Source of the DNA: Firmicutes bacterium ADurb.Bin146
GTDB taxonomy: Bacteria; Bacillota; Clostridia; DUPQ01
Reading direction: 5' to 3'
DNA: 64,000 nucleotides
Assembly: GCA_002070475.1 (NCBI GenBank)
Contig: MWDI01000017.1
Coordinates: forward strand, 62,001-126,000
Shown in pieces: positions 41,075-50,537 of this stretch (positions are counted from its first letter, which is position 1; every line of letters starts with the position of its first letter). The notes below the pieces were generated by a model that ran no database searches, was not told the origin of the DNA, and saw only the letters and a list, made by a program, of their open reading frames with translations. The translations under genes were made by a program, and so were the position numbers.

Positions 41075-42469
41075 ATGGATAAACATCAACTGCAGTTCAA
41101 AAAAATGACAGAAACACCTATACCGAAACTGGTAGTAACACTAGCTATACCAATGATAATTTCTATGCTTGCGTCAGCTATATATAACCTTGCAGATACA
41201 TATTTTGTATCGAAACTGGGCACATCCGCATCTGGCGCAGTTGGAGTTGTATTTTCTCTTATGGCAATCATACAAGCAGTAGGTTTTATGCTTGGAATGG
41301 GTTCAGGTGCACAGATATCTAGACTTCTTGGACAGAAGAAAAATGAACAGGCTAACATAATAGCAATAAACGGATTAGTCGCGTCTTTAGTGTTCGGTGT
41401 TATTATCATGCTTGTAGGTATAAGGTATAACGCACCTATCCTCAGACTTTTAGGTTCCACCGATACGATACTACCGCATGCAGAAGCATATGCAAAATAT
41501 ATCTTCTACGCAGCTCCTTTTATGGCAGGTTCCTTTCTTCTGAACAACATACTTAGAGCGCAGGGCAAAGCTAGTTTTGCAATGGTCGGTATAACTGTCG
41601 GCGGTATATTGAATATAGGGTTGGATCCTTTGCTTATTTTTGTATTTGATATGGGAACAGGCGGAGCGGCATTAGCTACTGCGATAAGCCAGACTATAAG
41701 TTTTTTTGTACTCCTTATCCCTTTTATCTTTAAAAAGACTGAAATTCATTTAAGCTATAAATATATCAGTGTAAAACCGATTATTCTTTTACGAATAATG
41801 AAAAATGGTCTTCCATCATTCATACGCCAGGGTTTTGCTAGTGCTGCTACAGTGCTTCTTAACAGACAGGCATCGCTATATGGTGATTCAGCTATTGCTG
41901 GTATGTCTATTGTTATGAGAATAGTAATGTTTATTTTCGTTCTGATGCTTGGATTTGGCCAAGGATACCAGCCAGTTGTAGGATATAACTATGGAGCTAA
42001 GATATATGAAAGAGTAAGAGAGGCATTTGTCTTTACTTTAAAAGCTGGTATGGCTATTATGGCCTTTTTCGCAACAATCGGGTTCATAGCTGCTCCATAT
42101 ATTATTGCTTTTTTCCTTCCAGATGATCCTCAGGTAATAGAGATAGGAACTGTCGCATTCAGAGCACAATGCATAGCAATGCTTTTTATGCCTTTTTCTA
42201 CAACTGCAAATATGACATTCCAATCAATCGGAAAGTCATGGACAGCGACTTTTTTATCATCATTACGTCAAGGAATATTCTTTCTTCCGCTCATAATTAT
42301 TCTTCCAGAGTATATTGGACTTGCAGGTGTACAGTATACTCAAGCTATTTCTGACTTTCTTACCTTTTTGGTATGCGTTCCATTTGTTTGGGTATTCTTT
42401 AACAAGCTTAAGAAAAGAGAGCTGTATGAACCTAAAGATGAAGTACAGCTGGACATTTTGACTGAATAA
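41075..42469 (+). CDS. MATE-family multidrug efflux transporter
   Basis: This is a 464-aa protein with about twelve transmembrane helices and MATE features, such as TETPIPKLVVTLAIPMIISM, YNLADTYFVSKLG and GFGQGYQPVVGYNYGA. It exports cationic compounds using Na+ or H+ gradients. The start at 41075 (MDKHQLQF) is chosen because it falls at the expected transcription start; no start in the region has an RBS. It lies after the ABC exporter, but with its own promoter. Confidence 0.9.
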   Translation: MDKHQLQFKKMTETPIPKLVVTLAIPMIISMLASAIYNLADTYFVSKLGTSASGAVGVVFSLMAIIQAVGFMLGMGSGAQISRLLGQKKNEQANIIAINGLVASLVFGVIIMLVGIRYNAPILRLLGSTDTILPHAEAYAKYIFYAAPFMAGSFLLNNILRAQGKASFAMVGITVGGILNIGLDPLLIFVFDMGTGGAALATAISQTISFFVLLIPFIFKKTEIHLSYKYISVKPIILLRIMKNGLPSFIRQGFASAATVLLNRQASLYGDSAIAGMSIVMRIVMFIFVLMLGFGQGYQPVVGYNYGAKIYERVREAFVFTLKAGMAIMAFFATIGFIAAPYIIAFFLPDDPQVIEIGTVAFRAQCIAMLFMPFSTTANMTFQSIGKSWTATFLSSLRQGIFFLPLIIILPEYIGLAGVQYTQAISDFLTFLVCVPFVWVFFNKLKKRELYEPKDEVQLDILTE

Positions 42470-42509
42470 AGATTAATTTTTGTGTCTATGAAAGTGAAGG
42501 TAACACTTT

Positions 42510-43583
42510 ATGTACTGTCTAGATGAGTATTTAAAACCTATATGGCAAGGCAATATCGTATATGATGAATCAGTTATGGTTGTAAAGGATAGTAAAGGAA
42601 ATATACCTTTACAACCTTTAGCATATGATGCTAAAAGAATAATATCTGTTAAGAATGCTATGCTTACAAAAGAGTATACTGAAGGTGTTGATTATCTTTT
42701 GGCAGATGGTAAGGTTAAGATTTTAGATAATGGCAGTATATTTATTATGGATTATGATGAATACTTTCCAAAAAGCGATGAAAATAATAAGGTGTTTGCT
42801 ACAGATGACGGATTTACAATCTGGAGGGAAGGTGCGTTTCTGCATGAGAGGCAGATTGTTGTGACTTATGAGCATGAAATCAGTGATATGTATTTCCCGA
42901 GCAATCAGAAAAGTGATTTGTCTATTAATGAGAAATTAAGAAAGAAGGAAAACATCAGCCTGGTTTTCTATGGTGATAGTATTACATTCGGTTGGAACAG
43001 TTCGGAAATAACGAATACATCCCCTTATCTTCCTCTTTGGGGAAAGCTTACTGCTTTGGGAATAAAAGACAGATATGGATATGATATGGTAATATTGGAG
43101 AACGAGGATTTTTCAGGTTCAGGAAATATAAAATATATCAATACTGCGGTTTCCGGTACGTCTGCTTTATGGGGTCTGGAAAACGTTCAGGAGCGTGTAT
43201 GCAAGTATAAGGCAGATATGGTGTTTCTCGCATTTGGCATGAATAATCCCAAAATGGATCCTGACGCATTCAAGGATACATTGTGTAAAATGATTTATGA
43301 AATAAGAAAGGATAATCCTTCTTGCAGTATAGTTCTGGTTGCAACGACACACCCAAACCCATATATCGTATGCACGAGAGGTCACAGGGAAGCATTCGTT
43401 CCTGCCCTTTATCAAATAAAGGATGAGTTAGGAAACATTGCCGTGTCTGATATGACCACTCTTCATTACCAGCTTTTATTAAGAAAGCCCTATCATCATA
43501 TGACAGGTAATAATATTAATCATCCAAATGATTTTCTAATGAGACAATATGCTATTATGACGCTTCACTCAATACTGGATTGA
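42510..43583 (+). CDS. SGNH/GDSL-family esterase
   Basis: This is a 357-aa protein. The N-terminal ~140 residues are probably a beta-rich accessory domain. The SGNH domain follows: block I VFYGDSITFG (about residue 154, nucleophile Ser), a Gly-containing block (INTAVSGTSALWG), the Asn block AFGMNNP and the catalytic His in INHPNDF near the C-terminus. There is no signal peptide, so it is cytoplasmic. It is probably a carbohydrate O-deacetylase or similar esterase. RBS AAGGT. Confidence 0.85.
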   Translation: MYCLDEYLKPIWQGNIVYDESVMVVKDSKGNIPLQPLAYDAKRIISVKNAMLTKEYTEGVDYLLADGKVKILDNGSIFIMDYDEYFPKSDENNKVFATDDGFTIWREGAFLHERQIVVTYEHEISDMYFPSNQKSDLSINEKLRKKENISLVFYGDSITFGWNSSEITNTSPYLPLWGKLTALGIKDRYGYDMVILENEDFSGSGNIKYINTAVSGTSALWGLENVQERVCKYKADMVFLAFGMNNPKMDPDAFKDTLCKMIYEIRKDNPSCSIVLVATTHPNPYIVCTRGHREAFVPALYQIKDELGNIAVSDMTTLHYQLLLRKPYHHMTGNNINHPNDFLMRQYAIMTLHSILD

Positions 43584-43638
43584 CAAACTGATAATTTGAT
43601 GATATTTTTTATGCAATATATTAGAAAAGAGGTAGAAA

Positions 43639-43650
43639 ATGATTCTTTAA
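43639..43650 (+). CDS. Three-codon leader ORF (MIL) of ABC-F gene
   Basis: ATG-ATT-CTT-TAA is preceded by the good RBS AAAGAGGT, ~140 nt upstream of the ABC-F start. A following region contains hairpins and a terminator-like T-tract. This is the arrangement of ribosome-stalling uORFs that switch on antibiotic-resistance ABC-F genes. It is too short to prove by sequence alone. Confidence 0.4.
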   Translation: MIL

Positions 43651-43745
43651 TCCAGGACAAACATAACAGATAACGGGTAATACCCATATTTATTATGTCT
43701 TGGAAAGAAAGAGGATTATTACTGTCATATACCTTGTATCACAGC

Positions 43746-43780
43746 ATCCGTTTTCATTCCATGACATACGGATTTTTTTT
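43746..43780 (+). terminator. Terminator-like attenuator in ABC-F leader
   Basis: ATCCGT / ACGGAT with a 16-nt loop and T8, placed immediately before the GGAGG of the ABC-F gene. Termination here would block expression of the gene unless an alternative structure forms. Confidence 0.65.
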
Positions 43781-43790
43781 GGAGGAATGT

Positions 43791-45320
43791 ATGCTACAGA
43801 TTAAAGAGTTATCAATATATTTAAAAAATGAAATGCGTCCGCTTATAAAGAATTTTTCTTTCAGTTTGAAAAGTAATGATAAAATTGCTGTCATAGGTGA
43901 AGAAGGGAACGGAAAGAGCACTCTTTTAAAAGCTATTTATGATAAAGAGAGTATAAGCGAATACGCTTTGATTGAAGGCAGTATTTATAAAGAAGGGTGT
44001 GTGATAGGGTATTTATCGCAGGAAATGGAAAGCAAATATTTAAATTCCGACCTAAAAACTTACCTTACAATTAAAAATGTAACTAGTGAAGATAATATCG
44101 GAAGGTATTCAAAGCTAATAAATGATCTTGGTTTCATAATAACAGCAGAAGATGAACACAGGATGCTTTCCACTTTTTCCGGAGGGGAAAAGATAAAGAT
44201 TCAGCTGCTGGTTATATTGTCTTTAACACCGGATGTACTTTTGCTGGATGAACCTACCAATGACATTGATATAGATACGCTTGTATGGCTGGAAAAATTT
44301 ATTAACTCCAGCAGGATACCTGTTATGTATGTATCGCATGATGAGACTCTTATTGAGAACACAGCCAATGTTATAATTCATATGGAGACCCAAAAGAGAA
44401 AGAGCGAATGTTCCCATTCCATTTCCAGACTTAGTTATTCAGAATATATAAGAATGAGAAAGTATAACCTGGAGAAACAGGATCAGATCGCATCCATGCA
44501 GAGGGCTGAATATGCAAAGCAATTGGAAAAATGGAAGACGATACATGACAAAGTTGAAAAACAACAGGGAAAAATATCCAGACAGGATCCCCATGGAGCC
44601 AGGCTTTTAAAAAAGAAAATGAAGACGGTTAAAGCCCAGGAGAGAAGATTCTTAAAGGAAAAAGAGGATTTTACAGAATTTACAGATGCAGAAGAAGCGA
44701 TATTTCTAAGATTTTACGAAGGGCAGTATATTGATTCATCCAAAAGAGTTCTGGATATGGAATTAGATAAGCTTACAAGAGGGGACAGAATATTATCCAA
44801 AGATGTGAAGCTCTACGTTAAAGGCGGAGAGCATATCGGAATATATGGTAAAAATGGTATAGGAAAAACAACACTCTTAAAACAAATTCTTGATTATATA
44901 GTAAAAGACAGTAATATTCGTGTCGGGTATATGCCTCAGGATTATTGGGAACAGATGGATACAAATAGCGGCTGTATAGAATTTCTTACTCCAAGCATGA
45001 TTAAAGAAGATGTAACCAGAGCAAGGCTTTATATGGGAGGGATGAACTTCACAACCAATGAGATGACAAATAAAATTGCTTCTTTATCGGGAGGTCAGAA
45101 AGCAAAGCTTTATCTTCTTAAAATGGTTTTAGATGGCTGCAATGTTCTTGTACTGGATGAACCGACCAGGAATTTAAGTCCTCTTTCCAATCCGGTAATC
45201 CGCGAGAAACTGAAAAGTTTTAAAGGTACAATAATAGCAGTATCCCATGACAGAAAATTCTTAAAGGAAGTTTGTGACAAACATTATGAAATGACAGAAA
45301 GAGGTCTTTTCCAAAGATAA
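43791..45320 (+). CDS. ABC-F ribosomal protection protein (antibiotic resistance type)
   Basis: This is a 509-aa protein with two ATPase domains and no membrane helices. NBD1 has GEEGNGKSTLLKAI, FSGGEKIKIQL and LLDEPTNDID. A long charged linker follows (residues ~210-290, including RLLKKKMKTVKAQERRF). NBD2 has GKNGIGKTTLLKQI, LSGGQKAKLYL and LVLDEPTRNLSPLSNP. The last motif is typical of resistance factors of the Lsa/CplR kind, which displace lincosamides, pleuromutilins and streptogramin A from the ribosome. The start at 43791 has GGAGG. The upstream attenuator fits drug induction. Confidence 0.88.
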   Translation: MLQIKELSIYLKNEMRPLIKNFSFSLKSNDKIAVIGEEGNGKSTLLKAIYDKESISEYALIEGSIYKEGCVIGYLSQEMESKYLNSDLKTYLTIKNVTSEDNIGRYSKLINDLGFIITAEDEHRMLSTFSGGEKIKIQLLVILSLTPDVLLLDEPTNDIDIDTLVWLEKFINSSRIPVMYVSHDETLIENTANVIIHMETQKRKSECSHSISRLSYSEYIRMRKYNLEKQDQIASMQRAEYAKQLEKWKTIHDKVEKQQGKISRQDPHGARLLKKKMKTVKAQERRFLKEKEDFTEFTDAEEAIFLRFYEGQYIDSSKRVLDMELDKLTRGDRILSKDVKLYVKGGEHIGIYGKNGIGKTTLLKQILDYIVKDSNIRVGYMPQDYWEQMDTNSGCIEFLTPSMIKEDVTRARLYMGGMNFTTNEMTNKIASLSGGQKAKLYLLKMVLDGCNVLVLDEPTRNLSPLSNPVIREKLKSFKGTIIAVSHDRKFLKEVCDKHYEMTERGLFQR

Positions 45321-45368
45321 GTGATATGGTAAAATAACTTAATTGACTGCTTAGGGAAGGTACTTTAA

Positions 45369-46628
45369 TTGGATTTCGATAAAAGCGCAAAAAAATTAAC
45401 TATTCTGTGCTGGTTCTCATATATGATCAACTATCTGGCAAGATACGGATTTTCCACATCCATGAGCGAGATGGTGTCAGATGGTATATTTGACATGACT
45501 TACGCTGGGGCTGTTGGCACTGCATTCTTAGCGGCATATGGAACCGGTCAGCTTATAAACGGGTTAATCGGAGATAAAGTACATCCAAAATTTATGATTT
45601 TTATCGGACTTATAGGTTCAGCTTTTATGAATATACTTGTCGGACTGTCATCAAATGCTGTTTTAATCATAATATTATGGTGCTTTAACGGATACTTCTG
45701 CTCTATGTTATGGGCACCTGTTGTCAGATGCTTTTCTGAATTTATGCTTAAAAAACAACAAATCAAAGCCGGGACATCTATATCTTCAAGCATACCGATA
45801 GGCAACATTTTATCCTATCTTATAGCTTCTTTCTTTCTTAAGACAATGTCATGGAGGATGGTATTCATTTTTTCAGGGAGTATAGTTATGGTTATGGGTT
45901 TTGTCTGGTTTTTCGGTATGAATTCTCTGAAGGACTATCTGATTGAAGTTAAAATCAAAAAGCAGTCAGAGATACAAAAGGATATTGTGTCAATCAAAGC
46001 TCCCATATCAGGAAAAAGGCTTATACCTCTTCTTTTTGGAACAGGTTTAACATTTACCATATTTGGAATATTTTTTAATGGTATATTAAAAGATGGTGTA
46101 ACTTTATGGGTTCCTACATATGTAACTCAGTTTTTCGGTGCTGATGCATCTGTAGCCTCACTTGTAACGATAATACTGCCTATTTTTAATCTAGTAGGGG
46201 TATATCTTGCGGTAAGGTTATTTAAGAATGTCTTAAAAAATGAAATGCTGACTGCGACTATCATGTTCACAATAAGCATTTTTTCACTGACTCTTCTTTT
46301 TTTCTTTGGTCGATATAGTATGCTTTTTGCAGTAATCATGCTTGCACTTACTACTGCATCAATGCTTGGAGTTAATACTATGTTTCTTACTTTCATTCCG
46401 CTTAATTTTTCAAATGTAGGAAGAGCTTCATCTGTAACGGGATTTTTAGATGCCTGCTCATATCTTGCATCTGCTGCATCAGGAGTGACTATAGGTGTTA
46501 TAACAGAGTCCTATGGATGGAACACCACTGTAATCACCTGGATTGCAGTGGCTTTTCTTGGAGCGCTAGTATCTTTCCTAGGTATTAATTCTTGGAAAAA
46601 AGGCCGATTTATGCTTACAGGAAGATAA
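45369..46628 (+). CDS. MFS transporter (organophosphate:phosphate antiporter-like)
   Basis: This is a 419-aa protein with twelve predicted transmembrane helices (YMINYLARYGFSTSMSEM, GTGQLINGLIGDKVHPKF, WAPVVRCFSEFM). The pattern resembles the UhpT/GlpT branch of the MFS. It starts with TTG, eight nt after GGAAGG. It ends 50 bp before the GH20 hexosaminidase gene. It may import a sugar or sugar phosphate linked to that enzyme; this is inferred from position only. Confidence 0.85.
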   Translation: MDFDKSAKKLTILCWFSYMINYLARYGFSTSMSEMVSDGIFDMTYAGAVGTAFLAAYGTGQLINGLIGDKVHPKFMIFIGLIGSAFMNILVGLSSNAVLIIILWCFNGYFCSMLWAPVVRCFSEFMLKKQQIKAGTSISSSIPIGNILSYLIASFFLKTMSWRMVFIFSGSIVMVMGFVWFFGMNSLKDYLIEVKIKKQSEIQKDIVSIKAPISGKRLIPLLFGTGLTFTIFGIFFNGILKDGVTLWVPTYVTQFFGADASVASLVTIILPIFNLVGVYLAVRLFKNVLKNEMLTATIMFTISIFSLTLLFFFGRYSMLFAVIMLALTTASMLGVNTMFLTFIPLNFSNVGRASSVTGFLDACSYLASAASGVTIGVITESYGWNTTVITWIAVAFLGALVSFLGINSWKKGRFMLTGR

Positions 46629-46678
46629 TACGAATTTTTTATGATAAAATATATATATCTATATTTTGGAGGCCTTAA

Positions 46679-48127
46679 ATGAACATTAATCTGGTACCAA
46701 TGCCTAATGAGATTTACACTGATTATAAGCTTTTCTTTCGAAAAAGCATTATGGAAAATGTATCAGTTGAGTACGATTCCAAATATTCTGCTGAGGAATA
46801 TTCTATTACTATTGATGAAAAAGGTGCTAAAATAAAGTGCTCATCCAAGGCAGGGGAGAATTATGCAGTTCAGACTTTAAAACAGCTTGAATTCAGTTAT
46901 GCGGGTAATATCCCATATCTTAAAATAAAAGATAAACCTGCTTTTTCATATAGAGGATTCATGATTGACTGTTCTAGACATTTCTTTTCTGTTGAAGAAC
47001 TCAAAAAAATTATTGATGCTGCTTCTCTTTTCAAATTCAATAGGTTCCATTGGCATCTTACTGATGATCAAGGTTGGCGTATGGAAATTAAGAAGTACCC
47101 GCTGCTAACTGAAAAAGGATCTAAAAGAGAATTTTCAAACTTTGGACGGTATTTTAATAAAAATTCACACGAAGGATTCTATACACAGTCCCAAATGAAG
47201 GAAATTGTCGAATATTGCAGAAAAAAAAGCATAGAAGTCATACCTGAAATAGAGATGCCAGGGCATACATCAGCTTGTCTTCATGCTTATCCAAGACTGT
47301 CATGCACAGCAAAGGAGATACCTGTCCGAACTCATGCAGGAATATTTAAAGATATACTATGTGCTGGTAAAGAAGAGGTATATGAATTTTTATTTGATAT
47401 TCTAGAAGAAATAGCATTAATTTTCCCATCTGAATATGTTCATATTGGTGGAGATGAAGCACCTAAAGATCGATGGATGGAATGCCCGCACTGTAAGCAA
47501 AAACTCGAATCCCTTGGCCTTAAAGATTATGAACAGCTACAGGGATATATGCTGAACAGGATACACGAATATCTTCAGAAAAAAGGGAAAAAAGCTATTA
47601 CATGGAATGAGAGTTTGAGAGGCAAAAATCTGGAAAAGGGAATAACGGTCCAGAACTGGAGAGAGAAGAATGACGAATGCTCAATTAGAGCATCAGTAGG
47701 CGGAAAAATTGTAGTATCAGATTTTTTCCATTATTATTTGGATTATCCTTTAGGAATGACACCTTTAAAGAAAACTTATATGTATAATCCTGTACCAGCG
47801 GTTCTTCCTGAAAGCTTAAGAAAGAATATTTTAGGAGTTGAAGCGACTATTTGGACGGAATTTATTGAAAACATAGATAATATGAGCATGATGTCTTTCC
47901 CTCGTCTTGCTGCAGTTGCTGAAACAGGATGGACGCAAAAAGAAGACAAGTCATATATAGATTTTAAGCATAGGCTTATACAGGTTTTGCCTATGATTAA
48001 GAAAATAGGATTAAAATATCCTGATCCTTCCCAATGGGATCCGAACTTTTTTAAGTCAATTATTCAGGTATTAAAATTTGTAAATAATATGTATAACAAA
48101 GAAACTTTGAGGGCAGGAAAACAGTAA
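46679..48127 (+). CDS. GH20 beta-N-acetylhexosaminidase
   Basis: This is a 482-aa GH20 enzyme. It has an N-terminal alpha/beta domain (~1-90) and a TIM barrel starting YRGFMIDCSRHFF, with FHWHLTDDQGWRMEI and the catalytic Asp-Glu in HIGGDEAPKDRW (about residue 259). Substrate-assisted hydrolysis releases terminal GlcNAc or GalNAc. There is no signal peptide, so it acts on imported oligosaccharides. RBS TTGGAGG. It follows the MFS transporter by 50 bp. The catalytic residues are intact. Confidence 0.94.
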   Translation: MNINLVPMPNEIYTDYKLFFRKSIMENVSVEYDSKYSAEEYSITIDEKGAKIKCSSKAGENYAVQTLKQLEFSYAGNIPYLKIKDKPAFSYRGFMIDCSRHFFSVEELKKIIDAASLFKFNRFHWHLTDDQGWRMEIKKYPLLTEKGSKREFSNFGRYFNKNSHEGFYTQSQMKEIVEYCRKKSIEVIPEIEMPGHTSACLHAYPRLSCTAKEIPVRTHAGIFKDILCAGKEEVYEFLFDILEEIALIFPSEYVHIGGDEAPKDRWMECPHCKQKLESLGLKDYEQLQGYMLNRIHEYLQKKGKKAITWNESLRGKNLEKGITVQNWREKNDECSIRASVGGKIVVSDFFHYYLDYPLGMTPLKKTYMYNPVPAVLPESLRKNILGVEATIWTEFIENIDNMSMMSFPRLAAVAETGWTQKEDKSYIDFKHRLIQVLPMIKKIGLKYPDPSQWDPNFFKSIIQVLKFVNNMYNKETLRAGKQ

Positions 48128-48143
48128 TAAATTGGGTAATCGA

Positions 48144-48172
48144 TAGACAAACTGAGCTCATTATTATACAAT
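48144..48172 (+). promoter_or_regulatory. Promoter of sugar-acid operon
   Basis: TAGACA (48144-48149), 17 nt, TACAAT (48167-48172), upstream of gnd. A small hairpin GGGTA / TACCC (48187-48203) follows in the leader. Confidence 0.5.
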
Positions 48173-48224
48173 CTATATATAAATAAGGGTATATCAAGTA
48201 CCCATAGAGAAGAAAGGGTAAGAT

Positions 48225-49673
48225 ATGAAAAAAGCTGATATCGGCCTTATAGGCCTTGCCGTAATGGGAGAGAATCTTGTGCTTAATATGGAAAGCAAGG
48301 GTTTCTCTGTAGCGGTATATAATAGAACTATAGAAAAAGTTGAGAAATTTATCCAGACAAGAGCAAAAGGTAAAAATATTATTGGATGTTACAGTCTTTC
48401 AGAACTTGTCGCTAACTTAAAGAAACCCAGAAAAATTATGATGATGGTCAAAGCCGGTACCGCTGTAGATGATATGATTAATCAGCTTATCCCGCTACTT
48501 GATAAAAATGACATAATTATAGATGGGGGAAATTCCAACTACAATGACACAATTATAAGAACTAAAAAAGTTGAGGATGCAGGACTGATGTATATCGGCA
48601 CAGGAGTAAGCGGGGGAGAAGAAGGTGCTTTAACAGGGCCTTCTTTAATGCCAGGTGGAACAAACCAGGCTTGGCTTCATGTAAAGGACATATTTCAAGC
48701 TATATCAGCAAAAGTTGAAGATGGCACACCTTGCTGTGACTGGGTTGGTGAAAACGGAGCAGGTCACTTTGTAAAAATGGTGCATAACGGAATTGAATAC
48801 GGGGATATGGAGCTTATTTGCGAAGCATATAACATTATGAAGACTCTTATGGGGATGAATACAGACGAAATGCATGAAGTTTTTGCAGACTGGAACCAAA
48901 ATGAGCTTAATTCATATCTTATTGAAATAACAAAAGATATTCTAGCTGTAAAGGAAAATGGTGAGCCTCTAGTTGAAAAAATACTTGATACTGCTGGTCA
49001 GAAAGGTACCGGTAAATGGACTGCTATCTCAGCACTAAATGAAGGTGTACCTCTTACATTGATTGCAGAAGCAGTTTTCGCAAGATGCTTATCAGCAATG
49101 AAAGAACAGAGAGTTTATGCAAGCAAGATACTAACAGGTCCTACTGTATCTTTCAAAGAAGAACATTTAAAATTTATTGATGATTTGAGAAAAGCGCTTT
49201 ATCTGTCAAAGATAGTATCATATGCGCAGGGATACGAACTTATGAAGGCTGCAGCTATATCATATGGATGGAATCTTAATTATGGAGGTATAGCTTTAAT
49301 GTGGAGAGGCGGATGCATTATCCGTTCCGCATTTTTGGGAAAAATAAAACAAGCATATGACAAAGATCCTGAAATTTCCAATCTTTTGCTTGATCCTTTC
49401 TTCAAACAAAAGGCAGATGAATGTCAAATGAGTTTAAGACGTGTTGTGTCAGCATGTGTGCTTAATGGTGTCCCTATACCGGCATTTGCGGCAGCATTAT
49501 CATATTATGACGGTTATAGGAGCGAAAGGCTCCCTGCAAACTTACTGCAGGCGCAGAGAGACTATTTTGGAGCTCATACATATGAAAGGATTGATAGTGA
49601 ACGAGGAGTTTTTTATCATACTAACTGGACAGGAAGAGGCGGAGAGACTTCCGCATCAACATATAACGCATAG
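48225..49673 (+). CDS. gnd: 6-phosphogluconate dehydrogenase, decarboxylating
   Basis: This is a 482-aa full-length enzyme. It has the NADP-binding GLAVMGENLVLNM and VYNRT, the substrate-binding GTGVSGGEEGA, the catalytic Lys and Asn in HFVKMVHNGIEYGDM, and the GTGKWTA motif of the all-helical domain. It converts 6-phosphogluconate to ribulose-5-phosphate, CO2 and NADPH. It is the first gene of a three-gene operon with an SDR and a LarA-like protein (11-bp and 1-bp gaps), pointing to gluconate/mannonate catabolism. Confidence 0.96.
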   Translation: MKKADIGLIGLAVMGENLVLNMESKGFSVAVYNRTIEKVEKFIQTRAKGKNIIGCYSLSELVANLKKPRKIMMMVKAGTAVDDMINQLIPLLDKNDIIIDGGNSNYNDTIIRTKKVEDAGLMYIGTGVSGGEEGALTGPSLMPGGTNQAWLHVKDIFQAISAKVEDGTPCCDWVGENGAGHFVKMVHNGIEYGDMELICEAYNIMKTLMGMNTDEMHEVFADWNQNELNSYLIEITKDILAVKENGEPLVEKILDTAGQKGTGKWTAISALNEGVPLTLIAEAVFARCLSAMKEQRVYASKILTGPTVSFKEEHLKFIDDLRKALYLSKIVSYAQGYELMKAAAISYGWNLNYGGIALMWRGGCIIRSAFLGKIKQAYDKDPEISNLLLDPFFKQKADECQMSLRRVVSACVLNGVPIPAFAAALSYYDGYRSERLPANLLQAQRDYFGAHTYERIDSERGVFYHTNWTGRGGETSASTYNA

Positions 49674-49684
49674 GAGGCGAAGAT

Positions 49685-50536
49685 ATGAAATTACCGTTTA
49701 AGATAGATTTAAAGGATAAGGTTGTAGTTATAACAGGAGCAGGAGGGGTATTATGCTCTATGTTTGCTGATGCTCTTGCAAGTTTAAAGGCAAAGGTAGC
49801 TCTTCTTGATCTTAATTATGATGCTGCAAAAAAAGTATCGAACGAGATTAATGAAAAGGGTGGAATATCCATACCTGTTAAAGCTAATGTACTTGAGAAG
49901 GAAAGCCTTATGGAAGCTAAAGCAGTAGTCAATGAAAAACTTGGAAAGTGCGATATTCTCATAAATGGAGCAGGCGGAAATAATCCAAGAGCCACAACAA
50001 CAAAAGAGTATTTTTACCCCGAGGATATTGATACTGAAGGATTAGTCACTTTTTTTAATCTTGATCCAAAAGGAGTGGAGTTTGTATTTAATCTAAACTT
50101 TATAGGAACACTGCTGCCAACTCAAGTGTTTGCATCAGATATGGTGGGGAAAAAAGGTTCTACTATTATTAATATTTCTTCAATGAATGCATTTACCCCG
50201 TTAACCAAAATACCTGCATATTCCGGAGCAAAAGCTGCAATATCTAATTTCACACAGTGGCTTGCGGTACATTTTTCGAAAGTCGGTATAAGGGTTAATG
50301 CTATAGCGCCAGGCTTTTTTGTGACAAATCAGAATGAAGCCTTACTTATTAATAAAGATGGAACATTTACAGAAAGATCAAATAAGATACTTGCAGCTAC
50401 ACCTATGAATAGATTCGGAAAACCTGAGGAACTCATTGGAGCATTACTTTATCTGGTAGATGAAAAATCTTCCAGTTTTGTAAATGGCATAGTCCTTCCT
50501 GTAGATGGCGGATTCTCAGCGTACAGCGGAGTATAA
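49685..50536 (+). CDS. SDR-family oxidoreductase, D-mannonate oxidoreductase-like
   Basis: This is a 283-aa short-chain dehydrogenase with TGAGGVLCSMFADAL (cofactor loop), NGAGGNNP and the catalytic Ser/Tyr/Lys (ISSMNAF, YSGAKAA). It resembles D-mannonate/fructuronate oxidoreductases of the UxuB/YjmF SDR type. Such an enzyme interconverts D-mannonate and D-fructuronate. It is encoded between gnd and the LarA-like gene, with a GGAGG RBS. The precise sugar acid is inferred from family and context. Confidence 0.82.
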   Translation: MKLPFKIDLKDKVVVITGAGGVLCSMFADALASLKAKVALLDLNYDAAKKVSNEINEKGGISIPVKANVLEKESLMEAKAVVNEKLGKCDILINGAGGNNPRATTTKEYFYPEDIDTEGLVTFFNLDPKGVEFVFNLNFIGTLLPTQVFASDMVGKKGSTIINISSMNAFTPLTKIPAYSGAKAAISNFTQWLAVHFSKVGIRVNAIAPGFFVTNQNEALLINKDGTFTERSNKILAATPMNRFGKPEELIGALLYLVDEKSSSFVNGIVLPVDGGFSAYSGV

Positions 50537-50537
50537 C

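Noticed and set aside
43695..43790. An N-terminal extension of the ABC-F protein starting at 43695
   Set aside because: It passes through the terminator-like hairpin, has no RBS and is absent from the family N-terminus; the ATG at 43791 has GGAGG.
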